Positions 62,539-64,000 of a stretch of 64,000 nucleotides of DNA are shown piece by piece. Position 1 is the stretch's first letter; each line of letters starts with the position of its first letter. The position numbers were made by a program, and so were the translations under genes. A model generated the notes under the pieces. That model was given only the letters and a program-made list of their open reading frames with translations, did not search any database and was not told the DNA's origin. Source of the DNA: Gimesia chilikensis (GTDB lineage Bacteria; Planctomycetota; Planctomycetia; Planctomycetales; Planctomycetaceae); NCBI RefSeq assembly GCF_007744075.1, contig NZ_CP036266.1, positions 6,375,248 through 6,439,247 of the forward strand, written 5' to 3'.

Positions 62539-64000
62539 ACACAAAAGATTCCCCTCCAGCTGAGGCGAGTGGTGGATCCAGCAGACTGGAATCCATGCCC
62601 AATCGTTTAATTGCTGTGATCGATATCGGCACCGGCGCCATCCGGATGGCGATTGCCGAGATCAAGGAAGACGGTACGGTCTATGCTCTGGAGCGTCTCT
62701 CTCAGGCGGTCACGCTGGGGAAGGATACTTTTCAGACGAGGAACATTCAGAAGTCGACGATGGAAGAATGCGTTCGTATCCTTAAAAGCTATCGCCGCCG
62801 TCTGGATGAATATCAGATCACCCGTGACGACCAGATTCGCGTGGTCGCTACCAGCGCGGTCCGTGAAGCAGACAACCGCCTGGCATTCACCGACCGGATT
62901 TTTATCGCCACCGGGTTTGAAGTCTCACCACTGGATGAAGCGGAGGTCAACCGCATCACCTACCAGGGGATCCGTCCCTACCTGACAGCGAAGCCCAATC
63001 TGGATGAAGCACAGACGATCGTCACCGAAATCGGTGGGGGAACAACGGAACTGCTGCTGGTCCAGGAAGGGAACGTGCTGTTCTCCAGTAACTACCGGCT
63101 GGGAGCACTCCGTCTGCGGGAGATGCTCAAAGGATACCGGGTGCCTCTTTCCAAAGAGCGAACGATCATGGAGAACCAGATCGAACGCGTGATTCAGCAG
63201 ATCACCCACGAAGTCCCCGGGGATAAATCGATCAAACTGGTGGTGCTGGGAGGCGACGTCCGATTTGCACTGGCACAACTGCGTCCCGACGATCAGATTC
63301 CCGATCCTGGTAATTCGCCTGATGAGTTGGATCGCCTCAAAGTCTCGGAGTTAAGCAAGTTCACCGACCGGATTCTTCAGCAGAGCGAGGATGAGCTGGC
63401 ACAGACGTATCACCTCTCCTTTACCGATGCAGAGACTCTGGGGCCTGCGTTGCTGGCCTATACCAAGCTGGCCGAGGCTTACCAGCAGAAACACATCTAC
63501 GTCACTAAAGCGAACTTTCGCGATGGTCTGCTGAAAGAAATGGCTGACCAGAACAACTGGACTGACGAGTTCAATCAGCAGGTGATCCGCTCCTCAATTG
63601 ACTTTGGGAAACGGTTCGACTTCGACGAAGCCCATGCTCGGCATGTCGCGTTTCTGGCTGACACGCTGTTTCAGTCATTACACAACGAGCATAAGCTGGA
63701 CGCAAAAAACCGACTGCTGCTTTATACTGCATCGCTGCTGCACGAGATCGGCATTTACGTCAACCAGCGCGGCTACCACAAACATTCCATGTACCTGATC
63801 AGCAACGGGAACCTGTTTGGTCTCGGTCAGGTCGATCTGCTGCTGGTGGCGCTGATTGCCCGTTACCACCGGAGAGCTTCTCCCAAAGCGACTCACCAGG
63901 GGTATTCCACTTTAGACCGTTTCAGTCGCATCGCGATCGCCAAGATGGCGGCCATTCTTCGCGTTGCCGACGCACTGGATTATTCCTACTCGCAACGCGT
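62535..64000 (+). CDS. Ppx/GppA-family phosphatase, 3' truncated by window edge
   Basis: 488 codons visible. The Ppx/GppA actin-like fold is seen from VIDIGTGAIRMAIAEI, RVVATSAVREADNRLAF, IVTEIGGGTTELLLV and LVVLGGDVRFAL; Glu in LDEAEVNRITYQG is the expected catalytic acid. The C-terminal HD-like part (from ~355) has FDEAHARHVAFLADTLF and LLYTASLLHEIGIYVNQRGY with HHx-type metal residues partly replaced (LLHEIG). It cleaves polyphosphate or pppGpp. The ATG overlaps the ROK stop by four bases, indicating tight coupling. Ten or so residues more than usual precede the core. Confidence 0.9.
   Translation, partial: MNTKDSPPAEASGGSSRLESMPNRLIAVIDIGTGAIRMAIAEIKEDGTVYALERLSQAVTLGKDTFQTRNIQKSTMEECVRILKSYRRRLDEYQITRDDQIRVVATSAVREADNRLAFTDRIFIATGFEVSPLDEAEVNRITYQGIRPYLTAKPNLDEAQTIVTEIGGGTTELLLVQEGNVLFSSNYRLGALRLREMLKGYRVPLSKERTIMENQIERVIQQITHEVPGDKSIKLVVLGGDVRFALAQLRPDDQIPDPGNSPDELDRLKVSELSKFTDRILQQSEDELAQTYHLSFTDAETLGPALLAYTKLAEAYQQKHIYVTKANFRDGLLKEMADQNNWTDEFNQQVIRSSIDFGKRFDFDEAHARHVAFLADTLFQSLHNEHKLDAKNRLLLYTASLLHEIGIYVNQRGYHKHSMYLISNGNLFGLGQVDLLLVALIARYHRRASPKATHQGYSTLDRFSRIAIAKMAAILRVADALDYSYSQR

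Overview
The window is chromosomal DNA from a planctomycete, most likely a marine member of the Planctomycetaceae close to Gimesia. The basis is the gene content: a DUF1501 protein paired with a PSCyt1/DUF1549/DUF1553 c-type cytochrome protein, a DUF1559 pseudopilin-like protein, a CocE-like hydrolase, a NIPSNAP protein, an ECF sigma/membrane anti-sigma pair, a very large repeat-bearing secretin, and a MotA/ExbB protein with an N-terminal zinc ribbon. Genus is inferred from this content, not from a marker gene. I see no insertion sequence, prophage, CRISPR array, plasmid origin or defence island.

Layout. 1-3857: 3' part of a large TPPII-like subtilase, a FlK-like thioesterase and an ABM-domain protein. 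3864-12296 (minus strand): a glycosyltransferase-like membrane/TPR protein, serS, a YtcJ-type amidohydrolase, a small secreted protein and a nucleotide-sugar epimerase/decarboxylase. 12482: tRNA-Val. 12686-18200 (minus): DUF1501 and DUF1549/1553 proteins and a ceramidase-like secreted protein. 18575: P-type Ca2+ ATPase. 21362-29239: DUF1559 protein, then a lipoprotein and two paralogous exported carboxypeptidase-regulatory-like proteins, only the second of which carries a TlpA thioredoxin domain. 29534-33697: MgtE and a second membrane/TPR protein. 33749: tRNA-Thr. 34198-39660: CocE-like hydrolase, NIPSNAP, ECF sigma, anti-sigma, PDZ protein.

39754-49191: pyrophosphatase, then an envelope block with three different peptidyl-prolyl isomerase families (FKBP, cyclophilin, parvulin), a GNAT acetyltransferase and the ~1700-residue secretin. 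49379-54096: mfd divergent from aroB. 54429-57222: Hpt protein, stand-alone receiver and PilZ-like protein, then yggS and yggU. 57461-61144: PQQ-type beta-propeller protein, and a two-gene MotA/ExbB-like motor pair. 61516-end: ROK kinase overlapping a truncated Ppx/GppA phosphatase.

The strongest candidates for something undescribed are: (a) the secretin locus, with about seven tandem RPE-motif repeats, a Gly/Gln-rich insert inside the secretin core, a tandem palindrome operator upstream and four successive hairpins downstream; (b) the zinc-ribbon MotA/ExbB protein with a partner that lacks the membrane aspartate; (c) the tandem regulatory-domain paralogues with and without TlpA; and (d) the Hpt/receiver/PilZ module without a local kinase. 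Functions come from motifs read by eye; no database search was run.
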